Part shown: one piece after another, positions 42,864-52,011 of the stretch
Position numbering within the stretch: position 1 is the stretch's first letter
Layout of the letters: each line of letters begins with the position of its first letter
Assembly (NCBI GenBank): GCA_015068525.1
Contig: SVKJ01000006.1
Span: forward strand, 30,016-94,015
Source: Oscillospiraceae bacterium
GTDB lineage: Bacteria; Bacillota; Clostridia; UMGS1840; HGM11507
Direction of reading: 5' to 3'
DNA: 64,000 nucleotides
Notes under the pieces: model-generated
Told to the model about the DNA's origin: nothing
Database searches by the model: none
Seen by the model: only the letters and a program-made list of their open reading frames with translations
Made by a program: the position numbers and the translations under genes

Positions 42864-44699
42864 ATGAAACTAAAGATAGAAAAAAAGATACTTAATTTAA
42901 GACAAACTTTTTTACATATATTTATATTTTCACTTATTTTATCTTTAATGCAGACTTTTATGCATATAGGTATAAGTGGTATAACGTCATTTTTAGATGC
43001 TTTTAATCCGATTATACTTATCATAAACTCATCCTTGTTTTTTATTGTAATTTCATTTTTAGTATTTTTAACAGGGAAGTTTCACATAAGTTTTATCATA
43101 ATGAGTGTAATTACCCAACTTTTTTTAATAGTAAATCACTATAAAATTCATTTTTTAAGTGTACCATTAAAAGCAAGCGATTTGATTTTAGGAAAAGAAG
43201 CAACAGGGATGCTTGGTAATTATACCATACCGATTAGTATTAAAGTTGTTTTAATTACATTATGTTTAATACTTTTATGTGTTTTTGCATTTAAGTATTT
43301 AAAAAACGAAAAGATAAAAATTACATATAGACTCTTAGGAATTATTATAACACTTTTAGTTTCATATTTTTCCTGTAATTACTTTTACTTAAACACAAAA
43401 ATTTATGACTCTGTCACATTTTTCTCAAATGAATTCAGCGAAGTAGATGTTGTTAACGGGCATGGATTTTTCTATTCGATGGTAAACGGGATAGGAAGAA
43501 CAAAATATCAAAAGCCTGACGGTTACGATAAAGAGAATGTTAAAGCACTGCTTGATGTTAAAAAAACCGATGAAAGTTATCCAAACGTAATTGCTGTAAT
43601 GAGTGAAGCGTTTTTTGATATAAGAGAAGCAAAAAATATTAAGTTTAACAAAAACCCTCTTCCTACTTATACCCAACTTAAGAAAGAGGGGATTTATGGC
43701 GATATTATCGTACCTGGATTTGCAGGGAACACGTCATCAGCAGAGTTTGAGTTTTTAACAGGAGTAAATATTTCTTTAATTGACAAAGGAATGCCTGTTC
43801 CTTATAAAACATTTCTGACTAAGAAAGCATATTCTCTTGTCCGTCATTTTAAAGATGAGGGGTTTGATACAGTCGCAATGCATCCCGGTTTTAAATGGTT
43901 TTATAACAGGGGAGTTGCTTACAATGCGTTGGGATTTAACCGTACAATATTTATAGAGGATTTGGATTATAAACCTTCTATGACGAATTACTACGCAAAC
44001 GACTCGGAAGCGGCAAAAATGATTATTAACGATTATTCAAAACATCTTGAAACTAACTATGATAAAGGTTATTTTAATTTTACCGTTACCATTCAGAATC
44101 ATGGACCGTATATGACTTATGATACCGAAAAAGAAGACATAACAAAACGTATTGACTCTATGACTGATTCCGAATACTATACAGTTGATAATTATGTTCA
44201 GGGTTTAAAAGATGCAGATGATTTTTTAAAAACTATAAAAGAATATATTGATTCTATTGACAAACCGACAGTTGTTGTGTTCTTTGGCGACCACTTGCCA
44301 TATATGGATTCTGAACTTAAAATATATGATTTAATAGGTTATGATATAACAAGTGGTACTGAAAGTTCCGTATACAGAAAATATAAAACGCCATATCTTA
44401 TTTTTTCAAACAGTGCTTTTAAGAAAGATATGTTAGAAAAAGGAAAAAGTGTTTTAAGAGGAAAAAGGCAGACTATATCTTCAAGTTATCTTGCAACAGA
44501 ACTTTTAAGATATATGAATGTAAAAATGCCTCCGTACTATGAATACATATATAATCTTAAACAGGATATAAATGTTTTTTCTCCTCATTTTTATATGAAA
44601 AAAAATAAATTTTCCTATGAACTAAGTGATAGTGAGAGTGAGAAAGTAAAGGTTTTAAAAGACTTACAGTATTATAATATGATGGAGTATGGTAAATAA
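42864..44699 (+). CDS. LTA-synthase-like phosphoglycerol transferase / sulfatase-fold membrane enzyme
   Basis: A 611-aa membrane enzyme with about five N-terminal transmembrane helices (residues ~15-190) and a large extracellular alkaline-phosphatase/sulfatase-fold domain. The domain starts VIAVMSEAFFDI, with the metal-binding Glu, followed by the nucleophile Thr290 in FAGNTSSAEFEFLTG. A later metal site is VVFFGDHLPYM. LtaS-family enzymes polymerise or add glycerol phosphate to wall polymers using phosphatidylglycerol and release diacylglycerol, which may link to the lipid kinase at 5574. The substrate (teichoic acid or other glycan) cannot be fixed. AAGGATTTTAAA precedes the ATG. Confidence 0.88.
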   Translation: MKLKIEKKILNLRQTFLHIFIFSLILSLMQTFMHIGISGITSFLDAFNPIILIINSSLFFIVISFLVFLTGKFHISFIIMSVITQLFLIVNHYKIHFLSVPLKASDLILGKEATGMLGNYTIPISIKVVLITLCLILLCVFAFKYLKNEKIKITYRLLGIIITLLVSYFSCNYFYLNTKIYDSVTFFSNEFSEVDVVNGHGFFYSMVNGIGRTKYQKPDGYDKENVKALLDVKKTDESYPNVIAVMSEAFFDIREAKNIKFNKNPLPTYTQLKKEGIYGDIIVPGFAGNTSSAEFEFLTGVNISLIDKGMPVPYKTFLTKKAYSLVRHFKDEGFDTVAMHPGFKWFYNRGVAYNALGFNRTIFIEDLDYKPSMTNYYANDSEAAKMIINDYSKHLETNYDKGYFNFTVTIQNHGPYMTYDTEKEDITKRIDSMTDSEYYTVDNYVQGLKDADDFLKTIKEYIDSIDKPTVVVFFGDHLPYMDSELKIYDLIGYDITSGTESSVYRKYKTPYLIFSNSAFKKDMLEKGKSVLRGKRQTISSSYLATELLRYMNVKMPPYYEYIYNLKQDINVFSPHFYMKKNKFSYELSDSESEKVKVLKDLQYYNMMEYGK

Positions 44700-45830
44700 A
44701 TGGACAAGTTTGATATAGTTGTAACTACAATGTTCGGCTTAGAATCAGTGGTAGCAAAAGAAATAAGGGATTTGGGATATGAAACCAAGGAGGTAACAGA
44801 CGGAAGAATTACATTTTACGGTGATTTTGAGGCTGTTGCAAGAGCGAATATGTGGCTAAGATGTGCCGAAAGAGTTTTTATTAAAGTAGGCGAATTTAAT
44901 GCATATACTTTCGATGAACTTTTTGAAAAAACAAAAAGTTTAGACTGGTCTCAGTGGCTTTATAAAGACAGTGAGTTTCCTGTTAACGGGTTTTCTCACA
45001 AATCGAAACTTTTCAGTATAAGAGACTGTCAGGCAATAATAAAAAAGGGAATTGTTGAATCATTAACTAAAAGTTATAAAATAAACTGGTTTTCTGAGAG
45101 CGGAAGTTTATATAAAATTGAATTTTCAATTATAAAAGATAAGGTAACCCTTATGATTGAAACATCAGGAGATAATCTTCATAAAAGAGGATACCGAAGG
45201 CGTTCCAATATGGCACCTTTAAAAGAAACTATTGCTGCTGCGATAGTTAAAATGAGCAGATTCAGTTATAATGGTTTGTTTTGTGACCCGTTTTGCGGTT
45301 CGGGTACAATCCCGATTGAAGCGGCAATGATAGCAAAAAATATTGCACCGGGTCTTAACCGTCATTTTGCATTTGAAAGTTTTAAACAAATGGATAAAAA
45401 ATACTTAAAAGATGCAAAAGAGGAGGCATTATCTCAGATAAGAAAAACTAACCTCAAAGTTATTGCATCGGATATAGATTATGATTGTGTGGATTTAACT
45501 ATAAATAATGCAAAACTTGCAAGAGTAAATGATGTTATTTTAGTAAAAAGACTTCCTGTAGCAGAGTTTAAAAGTGAAGAAACCGGCGGAACTATCGTAT
45601 GTAATCCACCTTATGGCGAAAGGCTTTTAGATATAAGGACAAGTGAAAAAATAATAAAAGATTTAGGAAGAGTATATAAATCGTTAAACGGATGGAACTT
45701 ATTCGTTATAACACCTAATGAAAAATTTGAAACATTAATAGGAAAAAGAGCAACCAAAAAGAGAAAACTGTATAACGGTATGATAAAATGCGACCTTTAT
45801 CAGTATTTTTCAAAGGCAGACAGATTATAG
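44700..45830 (+). CDS. THUMP-domain class I RNA methyltransferase (RlmL/YpsC-like)
   Basis: SAM-dependent methyltransferase that modifies guanine N2 in rRNA or tRNA. The N-terminal ferredoxin-like and THUMP part spans residues ~1-160. The methyltransferase domain follows with the SAM motif DPFCGSGTIPIEAA near residue 195 and the catalytic NPPYGERL near residue 301. The length (376 aa) fits the Firmicutes YpsC/RlmL N-terminal-domain-only form, without the second methyltransferase (RlmK) found in E. coli. The ATG follows the LtaS-like stop without a gap, so it is translationally coupled. Confidence 0.92.
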   Translation: MDKFDIVVTTMFGLESVVAKEIRDLGYETKEVTDGRITFYGDFEAVARANMWLRCAERVFIKVGEFNAYTFDELFEKTKSLDWSQWLYKDSEFPVNGFSHKSKLFSIRDCQAIIKKGIVESLTKSYKINWFSESGSLYKIEFSIIKDKVTLMIETSGDNLHKRGYRRRSNMAPLKETIAAAIVKMSRFSYNGLFCDPFCGSGTIPIEAAMIAKNIAPGLNRHFAFESFKQMDKKYLKDAKEEALSQIRKTNLKVIASDIDYDCVDLTINNAKLARVNDVILVKRLPVAEFKSEETGGTIVCNPPYGERLLDIRTSEKIIKDLGRVYKSLNGWNLFVITPNEKFETLIGKRATKKRKLYNGMIKCDLYQYFSKADRL

Positions 45831-45859
45831 TTGCTTTTAAGATTAAGGAGGAAAAGAGA

Positions 45860-46132
45860 ATGAAAAAAGCAGTAATAACAGTTATAGGAAAAGACAAGGT
45901 AGGTATTATCCACAATATAAGTGGTATATTAAGTGAAAGTAATATTAATATATTAGATATATCCCAGACAATTATGGGAGATATTTTTACTATGGTAATG
46001 ATGACAGATATTTCAAATTCAGGTTTGGATTTTTCTTTACTTTCAGAAAAACTTGAAAAATCAGGAAACGAAATGGGCGTTAAAGTAACTATATGTTTAG
46101 AAGATATATTCAACGAAATGCATAGAATTTAG
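45860..46132 (+). CDS. ACT domain protein (UPF0237)
   Basis: A 90-aa single ACT domain beginning [20 protein letters not shown], the small ligand-binding fold of amino-acid-sensing proteins. It belongs to the family that usually precedes a UPF0210 gene, as here (11 bp gap), so the two probably form a functional pair. The frame is open from 45788 inside the previous gene, but AAGGAGGAAAAGAGA fixes the ATG at 45860. The ligand is unknown. Confidence 0.93.
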   Translation: MKKAVITVIGKDKVGIIHNISGILSESNINILDISQTIMGDIFTMVMMTDISNSGLDFSLLSEKLEKSGNEMGVKVTICLEDIFNEMHRI

Positions 46133-46143
46133 AGGTGTCAAAA

Positions 46144-47502
46144 ATGATTTCAGGAAAAGAAGTAATTGAAACTTTAAATATGATTGAAAAAGAGAATCTT
46201 GATATAAGAACGATTACTATGGGGATTTCTCTTCTTGACTGTGCTTCAGAGGACCATAAAAAATCAATCACAAAAATTTACGATAAAATAATGTACCTTG
46301 CAAAAGATTTGGTTAAAACAGGGGAAAATATATCTAAAGAAATGGGAATACCTATTATAAACAAAAGAATTTCCGTAACACCTATTTCTATAGTTGCAGC
46401 ATCTTCCGATGCGAAAAGTTATGTTCCTTATGCAAAAATGCTTGATAAAGTGGCACAAGATACAGGCGTTGACTTTATAGGAGGTTTTTCTGCCCTTGTT
46501 CACAAAGGCTATACAAAAGGGGACAAGATTTTAATAAACTCAATAGGCGAAGCAATAGCAGAAACAAATAAAGTATGTTCTTCGGTTAATGTCGGCACAA
46601 CTAAAGCAGGAATAAATATGGACGCAGTAAGAGAAATGGGAACAGTTGTAAAAGACTTAGCCGAAAGAACTAAAGATAAAGACTCTATCGGTGCATCAAA
46701 ATTGGTTGTATTCTGTAATGCTCCCGAAGATAATCCGTTTATGGCAGGTGCATTTTTAGGAGTGGGAGAACCTGAGTGCGTCATAAATGTCGGAGTAAGC
46801 GGACCAGGTGTTGTTAAATCTGCACTTGAGAAAGTTAAGGGCGAAGATTTTGCAGTAGTTTCTGACACTATAAAGAAAACTGCATTTAAAATAACAAGAA
46901 TGGGGCAGATGGTAGCAAGAGAAGCCTCAAAGCGTCTTAATGTACCATTTGGTATAGTTGACTTATCTTTAGCACCAACCCCTGCAGTGGGGGACAGTGT
47001 TGCCCATATATTAGAGGAAATGGGGCTTGAAAGATGCGGAACTCACGGCACAACTGCTGCACTTGCTCTTTTAAACGATGCAGTTAAAAAGGGTGGAGTT
47101 TTTGCAAGTTCGCATGTGGGAGGTCTTTCAGGGGCATTTATTCCCGTGAGCGAAGATGCAGGAATGATAGAAGCAGTTAAATGCGGTGCACTATCCTTAG
47201 AAAAATTAGAGGCTATGACCTGTGTTTGTTCAGTAGGTCTTGATATGATAGTTGTTCCTGGCGATACTTCGGCTGAAACAATTTCTGCAATTATAGCAGA
47301 CGAAGCGGCAATTGGTATGGTAAATTCCAAAACAACTGCTGTAAGAGTAATCCCTGCAGTCGGAAAAAACGTTGGGGATATGGTAAACTTCGGTGGCCTT
47401 TTAGGGTATGGACCTGTTATGAATGTAAGTAAATATTCATCAAATGAATTTGTAAACAGAGGGGGAAGAATTCCCGCACCTTTACAATCACTTAAAAATT
47501 AG
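46144..47502 (+). CDS. UPF0210 (DUF711) family protein
   Basis: A 452-aa conserved cytosolic protein of the UPF0210/DUF711 family, Gly- and Ala-rich, with [13 protein letters not shown] near the middle and [20 protein letters not shown] after it. The role is not established. It is consistently paired with a UPF0237 ACT protein, as seen here, which suggests control by an amino acid. A GTG at 46135 opens the frame, but GAGGTG overlapping it serves as the ribosome binding site of the ATG at 46144, the likely start. mutS2 begins eight bases after it. Confidence 0.93.
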   Translation: MISGKEVIETLNMIEKENLDIRTITMGISLLDCASEDHKKSITKIYDKIMYLAKDLVKTGENISKEMGIPIINKRISVTPISIVAASSDAKSYVPYAKMLDKVAQDTGVDFIGGFSALVHKGYTKGDKILINSIGEAIAETNKVCSSVNVGTTKAGINMDAVREMGTVVKDLAERTKDKDSIGASKLVVFCNAPEDNPFMAGAFLGVGEPECVINVGVSGPGVVKSALEKVKGEDFAVVSDTIKKTAFKITRMGQMVAREASKRLNVPFGIVDLSLAPTPAVGDSVAHILEEMGLERCGTHGTTAALALLNDAVKKGGVFASSHVGGLSGAFIPVSEDAGMIEAVKCGALSLEKLEAMTCVCSVGLDMIVVPGDTSAETISAIIADEAAIGMVNSKTTAVRVIPAVGKNVGDMVNFGGLLGYGPVMNVSKYSSNEFVNRGGRIPAPLQSLKN

Positions 47503-47510
47503 GCGGTAGT

Positions 47511-49868
47511 ATGGATAAAAAAAGCTATGTAAAACTGGAATTTGATAAAATAAGAGAAATGCTTTCTTCAAATTGTGTAATAGAACCAAATAAAAAGAAG
47601 GCTTTGTTACTTGAGCCATTTTCCGATATTTCAGATTTAAATTTTAATTTAAACGAGGTAAATGACGCATATTCTCTTATAATAAAAAGAGGAAATCCAC
47701 CTATTTATCAGATAAAAGATGTTATTTCGCATATTAAAAGGCTGGAACTTAGTGCAACACTAAACGCTAAAGAACTTTTAGATATAGGTAAACTTTTAAA
47801 AACAGTACGTCTTTTAAAAGATTATGCGTCGGAAGATAGCGAACTTGGTGTTTACTTTGATAATCTTATTATATTAAGAGGTTTGGAGGAGGAAATATCA
47901 ACTAAAATTTTATCAGAAGAGGAAATTTCTGATAATGCAAGTATAAAATTATATGCTATAAGAAAAAAGATAAAAGCAACGCAAAATAAAATAAAAGACA
48001 CTTTAAATAATATTATCACAAGTCCTGCTTATCAAAAATTTCTGCAGGACCCCGTTGTTACAATGCGTGGCGACAGGTTTTGTCTGCCTGTTAAAATTGA
48101 GCATAAGGGTGATATAAAAGGGATTGTTCACGACACTTCTTCCTCAGGGTCAACCGTGTTTGTAGAACCTATGGCAGTAGTTGAAATAAATAATTCCTTA
48201 AAAGAAATGTTTACAGAAGAAGAGAAAGAGATTGAAAGAATACTTTTTGATATTACTTCCTTGTGTTCTTTAAATAAAGACCAGATTTTAAATAATTATA
48301 ATATTGTGTGTGATCTTGACTTTTTATTTGCCAAAGCGAAACTTGGCGTTTTAATGAAAGGAACACGCCCTGTTGTAAATGAAAGAGGTTATATAAACTT
48401 AAAAAAAGCAAGGCATCCTCTCATTGACTCTTCAAAAGTTGTACCTATTGATGTAATGCTTGGCGGTCAGTTTGATGCTCTAATCGTAACAGGACCAAAC
48501 ACAGGTGGTAAAACAGTTTCCTTAAAAACTGTGGGACTTCTTAATTTAATGGGACTTTCAGGACTTATGATACCTGCTCTCGATAAAAGCGAGATATCAA
48601 TGTTTTCGGATATTTTTGCCGATATAGGTGACGAACAAAGTATTTTGCAGTCCTTATCAACATTTTCTTCTCACATGGTTAATATTGTAAATATAACAAG
48701 GAATGCAGGATATAACTCATTAGTTTTATTTGATGAACTTGGGGCAGGTACTGACCCTGTTGAAGGAGCGTCACTTGCTATTGGAATAATTGAGAGTTTG
48801 AGAAATGTCGGTGCAAAAGTAATGGCAACCACTCATTACAGTGAACTTAAACTTTATGCTTTGTCAACTAAGGGAGTTATGAACGCAAGTTGCGAATTTG
48901 ATGTGGAAACTTTACGCCCGACCTACAGGCTTATAATAGGAACACCGGGTAAAAGTAACGCTTTTCATATATCTGAAAAACTTGGCCTTAGTGAAAAAAT
49001 CTTAGAGAAAGCAAAAGAACAGTTAAATGAAGAAAATATAAAATTTGAAGATGTGCTTTCTGAAATTGAAAAAACAAGAATTGCCTTAAAGAAAGAAAGG
49101 GAACTTGCCAATAAATTTAAAATTGAAGCAGATGAACTAAGAAAAAAACTTATAGAACAAAAAGAAAAAAGCGAAGAAAAATATGCTAAAATTATTGATA
49201 AAGCAAATGAAGAAGCAAGGGAAATACTAACTGAAGCAAAAGAAGAAGCGGAAAGCATAATTAAAGAATTAAGGAATTTAAGAAAAGAACAGAATCAGCG
49301 TGAGTTTGACAAAAAGACTACAAATGTTAACGAAAGACTTTCTAAGAAAATAAAAGAAAGAAGCGTTAAAATTTTAGATAATAACAAGAAAGTTATAAAA
49401 CCTGTTAATCCGAAAGACCTCTTAAAAGGAACGAGTGTCAGACTTATTGACCATGACCAGAGTGCAACAGTAGTAGAACTTCCTGACAGTGACGGAAATT
49501 TAGTAGTAATGGCAGGAATTTTAAAAATAAGAACCAATATATCAAATATTTGCCTTGATGATAATGTAATAAAGAAAGAAACAACTTATACAACATATAA
49601 AAAGGCAGAACTTAAAAATAAAACTATTACCACCGAATTTGATATAAGAGGGCAGACGGCGACTGACGGTGTAATGGACGCTGAAAAATATATAGATGAT
49701 GCCGTAATGTTAAAGTTAGAGAAAGTATCAATTATCCACGGAAAAGGAACGGGAGTTTTGAGAGCTGCTGTTCACGCAATGTTAAAGAAACACCCTAACG
49801 TTAAATCATTCAGATTAGGTCTTTTCGGCGAAGGAGAAGACGGGGTAACAATAGTTGAGTTAAAGTAG
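47511..49868 (+). CDS. mutS2: Endonuclease MutS2 (MutS-like ATPase with Smr domain)
   Basis: MutS paralogue that acts on recombination intermediates and, as shown in Bacillus, can rescue collided ribosomes; it does not do mismatch repair. The ATPase has Walker A TGPNTGGKTVSLKTVG near residue 330 and Walker B LFDELGAGTDPVEGASLA near residue 410. A long coiled coil rich in Lys/Glu (residues ~510-620) precedes a KOW-like segment. The C-terminal Smr nuclease domain shows FDIRGQTATDGVMDAEKYID and IHGKGTGVLR. The length (785 aa) is exactly typical. No mismatch-binding MutS domain I is present, as expected. The ATG has the weak site GGCGG upstream. Confidence 0.96.
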   Translation: MDKKSYVKLEFDKIREMLSSNCVIEPNKKKALLLEPFSDISDLNFNLNEVNDAYSLIIKRGNPPIYQIKDVISHIKRLELSATLNAKELLDIGKLLKTVRLLKDYASEDSELGVYFDNLIILRGLEEEISTKILSEEEISDNASIKLYAIRKKIKATQNKIKDTLNNIITSPAYQKFLQDPVVTMRGDRFCLPVKIEHKGDIKGIVHDTSSSGSTVFVEPMAVVEINNSLKEMFTEEEKEIERILFDITSLCSLNKDQILNNYNIVCDLDFLFAKAKLGVLMKGTRPVVNERGYINLKKARHPLIDSSKVVPIDVMLGGQFDALIVTGPNTGGKTVSLKTVGLLNLMGLSGLMIPALDKSEISMFSDIFADIGDEQSILQSLSTFSSHMVNIVNITRNAGYNSLVLFDELGAGTDPVEGASLAIGIIESLRNVGAKVMATTHYSELKLYALSTKGVMNASCEFDVETLRPTYRLIIGTPGKSNAFHISEKLGLSEKILEKAKEQLNEENIKFEDVLSEIEKTRIALKKERELANKFKIEADELRKKLIEQKEKSEEKYAKIIDKANEEAREILTEAKEEAESIIKELRNLRKEQNQREFDKKTTNVNERLSKKIKERSVKILDNNKKVIKPVNPKDLLKGTSVRLIDHDQSATVVELPDSDGNLVVMAGILKIRTNISNICLDDNVIKKETTYTTYKKAELKNKTITTEFDIRGQTATDGVMDAEKYIDDAVMLKLEKVSIIHGKGTGVLRAAVHAMLKKHPNVKSFRLGLFGEGEDGVTIVELK

Positions 49869-49898
49869 CCGTCGGATGCTACAAGTGAGGAGATAACA

Positions 49899-50297
49899 AT
49901 GAAAACTTTTATAAAAAGATTATATGCAGGACTTATAGATGCATTTTTTATAGGTCTTCCTGTAGGTATAATATATTATATATTTATATGGCAGTCTGCC
50001 AAAGCAGGAGATTTTAAAATTTCGTATAATGAACTTCAGTTCAATATAACCTCTGTAACAATGATGCTTTTATTTATATATTATATCGTTTGCGAAATAA
50101 TAGGGACAAGTGCAGGTAAAAAAATATTTAATATAAAACTTACCTACAAAGGCAACGGGGCAATAGCGAAAATCTTAAGACCGTTTTTTAAGATTTTAAC
50201 CTTGTATTTCTGGCCACTTGCCGTTCTTTCTGTATTTTTACCGGAGCATTTACCTTTTTATGATTATATTTTGAAAACTAAAGTTGAAGAGGTTTAA
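49899..50297 (+). CDS. RDD family membrane protein
   Basis: A 132-aa membrane protein beginning KTFIKRLYAGLIDAFFIGLP, an RDD-family signature in which the middle Arg-Asp pair is replaced by Leu-Ile-Asp. It has three hydrophobic segments. GTSAGKKIFNIKL is the second conserved block. Function of the family is mostly unknown; some members are ion/proton antiporters. TGAGGAGATAACA precedes the ATG. It is five bases upstream of the TPR-like gene. Confidence 0.8.
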   Translation: MKTFIKRLYAGLIDAFFIGLPVGIIYYIFIWQSAKAGDFKISYNELQFNITSVTMMLLFIYYIVCEIIGTSAGKKIFNIKLTYKGNGAIAKILRPFFKILTLYFWPLAVLSVFLPEHLPFYDYILKTKVEEV

Positions 50298-50302
50298 TTA
50301 AA

Positions 50303-51109
50303 ATGATAGATTTAGATAAATTGAATGAAGAAATAGAAGAAATAGGCGAATATATAAAAGAAGACGATTATGACGGAGCGTATGAAATAATCGAGGAACT
50401 TTTAAAAGAATATGACGGAATGTATAAAGAAACTGAAAATGAAAGATTTTTTGCTTTTGATTCTCCTATCCAGTTTTATTTATACGATATGTTCTTAAAG
50501 TCGGATAAGTATTTAAGAAGATGTGATATAGACTACAGAACCCTTTATTTATCAAAAGGTCATATAGATATGGCTTATGATAGATTTTATGAGTGCGAAG
50601 AAGCACTCTCAAAGGCGCTCTACTGGAATCCAGTTGACCCTAATGTTTTTTATGAACTTGCAAGACTTTTTATAAAAACAAAGGAAATAAATAAACTTAA
50701 GATAGTAATTAAAGCCGTGAGAAACTATATACTCGACAAGGTTTCTTACGCTAAATATTATGCATATTTAGGTGAGTTTTACAGATTGAAGGAAGATTAT
50801 AAAACTGCTATTGCACTGTACTATGTGAGTGAAAGTATTTTAGAAACTCCCGTTGCAAAGGAAGGCATAGAGTATATTTTGGAAAGAGAAGATATTCTAA
50901 ATCCTCCTGCAACCGAAGAAGTAATTGAAACATTAAAAAAAGATGAGTTTGAATTTAACTTAAATTCTGAAGTTTTAGGTATGATTTATGATTTATCTTA
51001 TGAACTTTCTAAAAATCTTAATAATAAGAGCGCAATGTATTGCCTTGATGTTTTATATGAACTTACAGATGACGAAAAATATTTAAGGGAAAAAGAATAC
51101 TTAGAATAA
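50303..51109 (+). CDS. TPR-like helical repeat protein, unknown
   Basis: A 268-aa acidic cytosolic protein made of helix pairs that look like tetratricopeptide repeats, for example AYDRFYECEEALSKALYWNPVDP, written here as AYDRFYECEEALSKAL followed by YWNPVDP (residues ~95-115), and AIALYYVSESIL (residues ~170). Such proteins are adaptors. Its partner is unknown. It is probably co-transcribed with the RDD gene. No terminator is visible behind it; the inverted-repeat element begins 38 bp after the stop. Confidence 0.72.
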   Translation: MIDLDKLNEEIEEIGEYIKEDDYDGAYEIIEELLKEYDGMYKETENERFFAFDSPIQFYLYDMFLKSDKYLRRCDIDYRTLYLSKGHIDMAYDRFYECEEALSKALYWNPVDPNVFYELARLFIKTKEINKLKIVIKAVRNYILDKVSYAKYYAYLGEFYRLKEDYKTAIALYYVSESILETPVAKEGIEYILEREDILNPPATEEVIETLKKDEFEFNLNSEVLGMIYDLSYELSKNLNNKSAMYCLDVLYELTDDEKYLREKEYLE

Positions 51110-51146
51110 AATGCATTTATTCAATCAGGAATTAGGAACATGTGTT

Positions 51147-51365
51147 AATTAGGAATGAGGATTTAGGAATTAGGAATAAAGGAAATGCAATTATGCCATA
51201 CGGCAATTGCATTACCGTAGGGGAGGGTTTCCACGCCCTCCCGAAACGTAACAATTAAAATAATCCCAATGGATTTAATGGGAAATAAACCTTAAAAACC
51301 GCAAAAGGCTGTATAGCATCTTTTGCGTACATTCATTCCTAATTCCTAAATCCTCATTCCTAATT
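51147..51365. repeat. 219-bp MITE-like element with 31-bp perfect terminal inverted repeats
   Basis: The 31-bp sequence at 51147-51177 (starting AATTAGGAATGAGGATTTAG) recurs as an exact reverse complement at 51335-51365. Between them lie three more palindromes. These are AATGCAATT/AATTGCATT (51184-51213), a GGGAGGG/CCCTCCC REP-like hairpin with the GTAGGGG start seen at 15922, and CGCAAAAG/CTTTTGCG (about 51300-51327). There is no ORF inside. A partial repeat (AGGAATTAGGAA) lies just outside at 51127. The right end provides the last codons of the minus-strand gene. It is probably a mobile, non-autonomous element; no clear target duplication is seen. Confidence 0.85.
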
Positions 51366-51945
51366 TCTTGCTGTTTATATAAAATTTAAGTCCTCCGATT
51401 ACTGCAAAAATCAAAGATAGTTTAATGGTAGCATTAAAAGCGTATTCACTTTTATTAGCATTATAATCGCATCGTATATCTAAATCAAATGCACCTTTTG
51501 AAACTTGTGTTTTATTTTCGATAATTCCAAGAAGAGGGTATATGGCAGAGGTAATCACGCCGAAGGATATTGCACGAAATGCCGCGTCACCTTCTGCACA
51601 TATTATTTTCAAATAAAGGTTTTTAACTTTTGTTTTAGAAAGTATATAATTTACTGTCTTTAAACCTTCAGATATAATATGACAATAATATTTTATTTTT
51701 TGAGAAAATGAAAGTTCTTCTTTTTTCTTTTTCTCATTAGAGTCTTTGGACTTTTTACTTGTTCTTTTATTTGATTTATCACTGCGTTTTAATAAATCAT
51801 GCTTTATAAAAAGATAGGAAACTTTAAGTTTAAGTTTTTCACCTTGATTTTTTTCAATATATAAAGTTGCAGGAATACATAAAAGAATAAGGATAAGTGC
51901 AATGATTGAAAAAAGAATAATAAGAATATTTAAAATTAAATTCAT
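51346..51945 (-). CDS. DUF2953-like membrane-anchored protein
   Basis: A 199-aa protein with an N-terminal membrane segment (residues ~5-27). A charged Lys/Ser/Glu linker spans ~55-75. The soluble part contains CAEGDAAFRAISFGVI, typical of DUF2953 (YtfI-like) proteins of spore-forming Firmicutes, whose function is unknown. GAGG lies eight bases before the ATG at 51945; the GTG at 51954 overlaps that site. The last residues, LGMRI and the stop codon, are read from the terminal repeat of the 219-bp element, so insertion seems to have replaced the original C-terminus. Some truncation is likely, but the core domain appears complete. Confidence 0.72.
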   Translation of the reverse strand: MNLILNILIILFSIIALILILLCIPATLYIEKNQGEKLKLKVSYLFIKHDLLKRSDKSNKRTSKKSKDSNEKKKKEELSFSQKIKYYCHIISEGLKTVNYILSKTKVKNLYLKIICAEGDAAFRAISFGVITSAIYPLLGIIENKTQVSKGAFDLDIRCDYNANKSEYAFNATIKLSLIFAVIGGLKFYINSKKLGMRI

Positions 51946-52011
51946 ATTAAACACCTCGTTAAAAAAATTATAACATAAGAAGAATTAAAATACAATAAGG
52001 GGAAAATAACA

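Noticed and set aside
45715..46113. Minus-strand 132-codon frame across the methyltransferase and ACT genes
   Set aside because: It runs antisense to two well-supported genes and has no family-like sequence.
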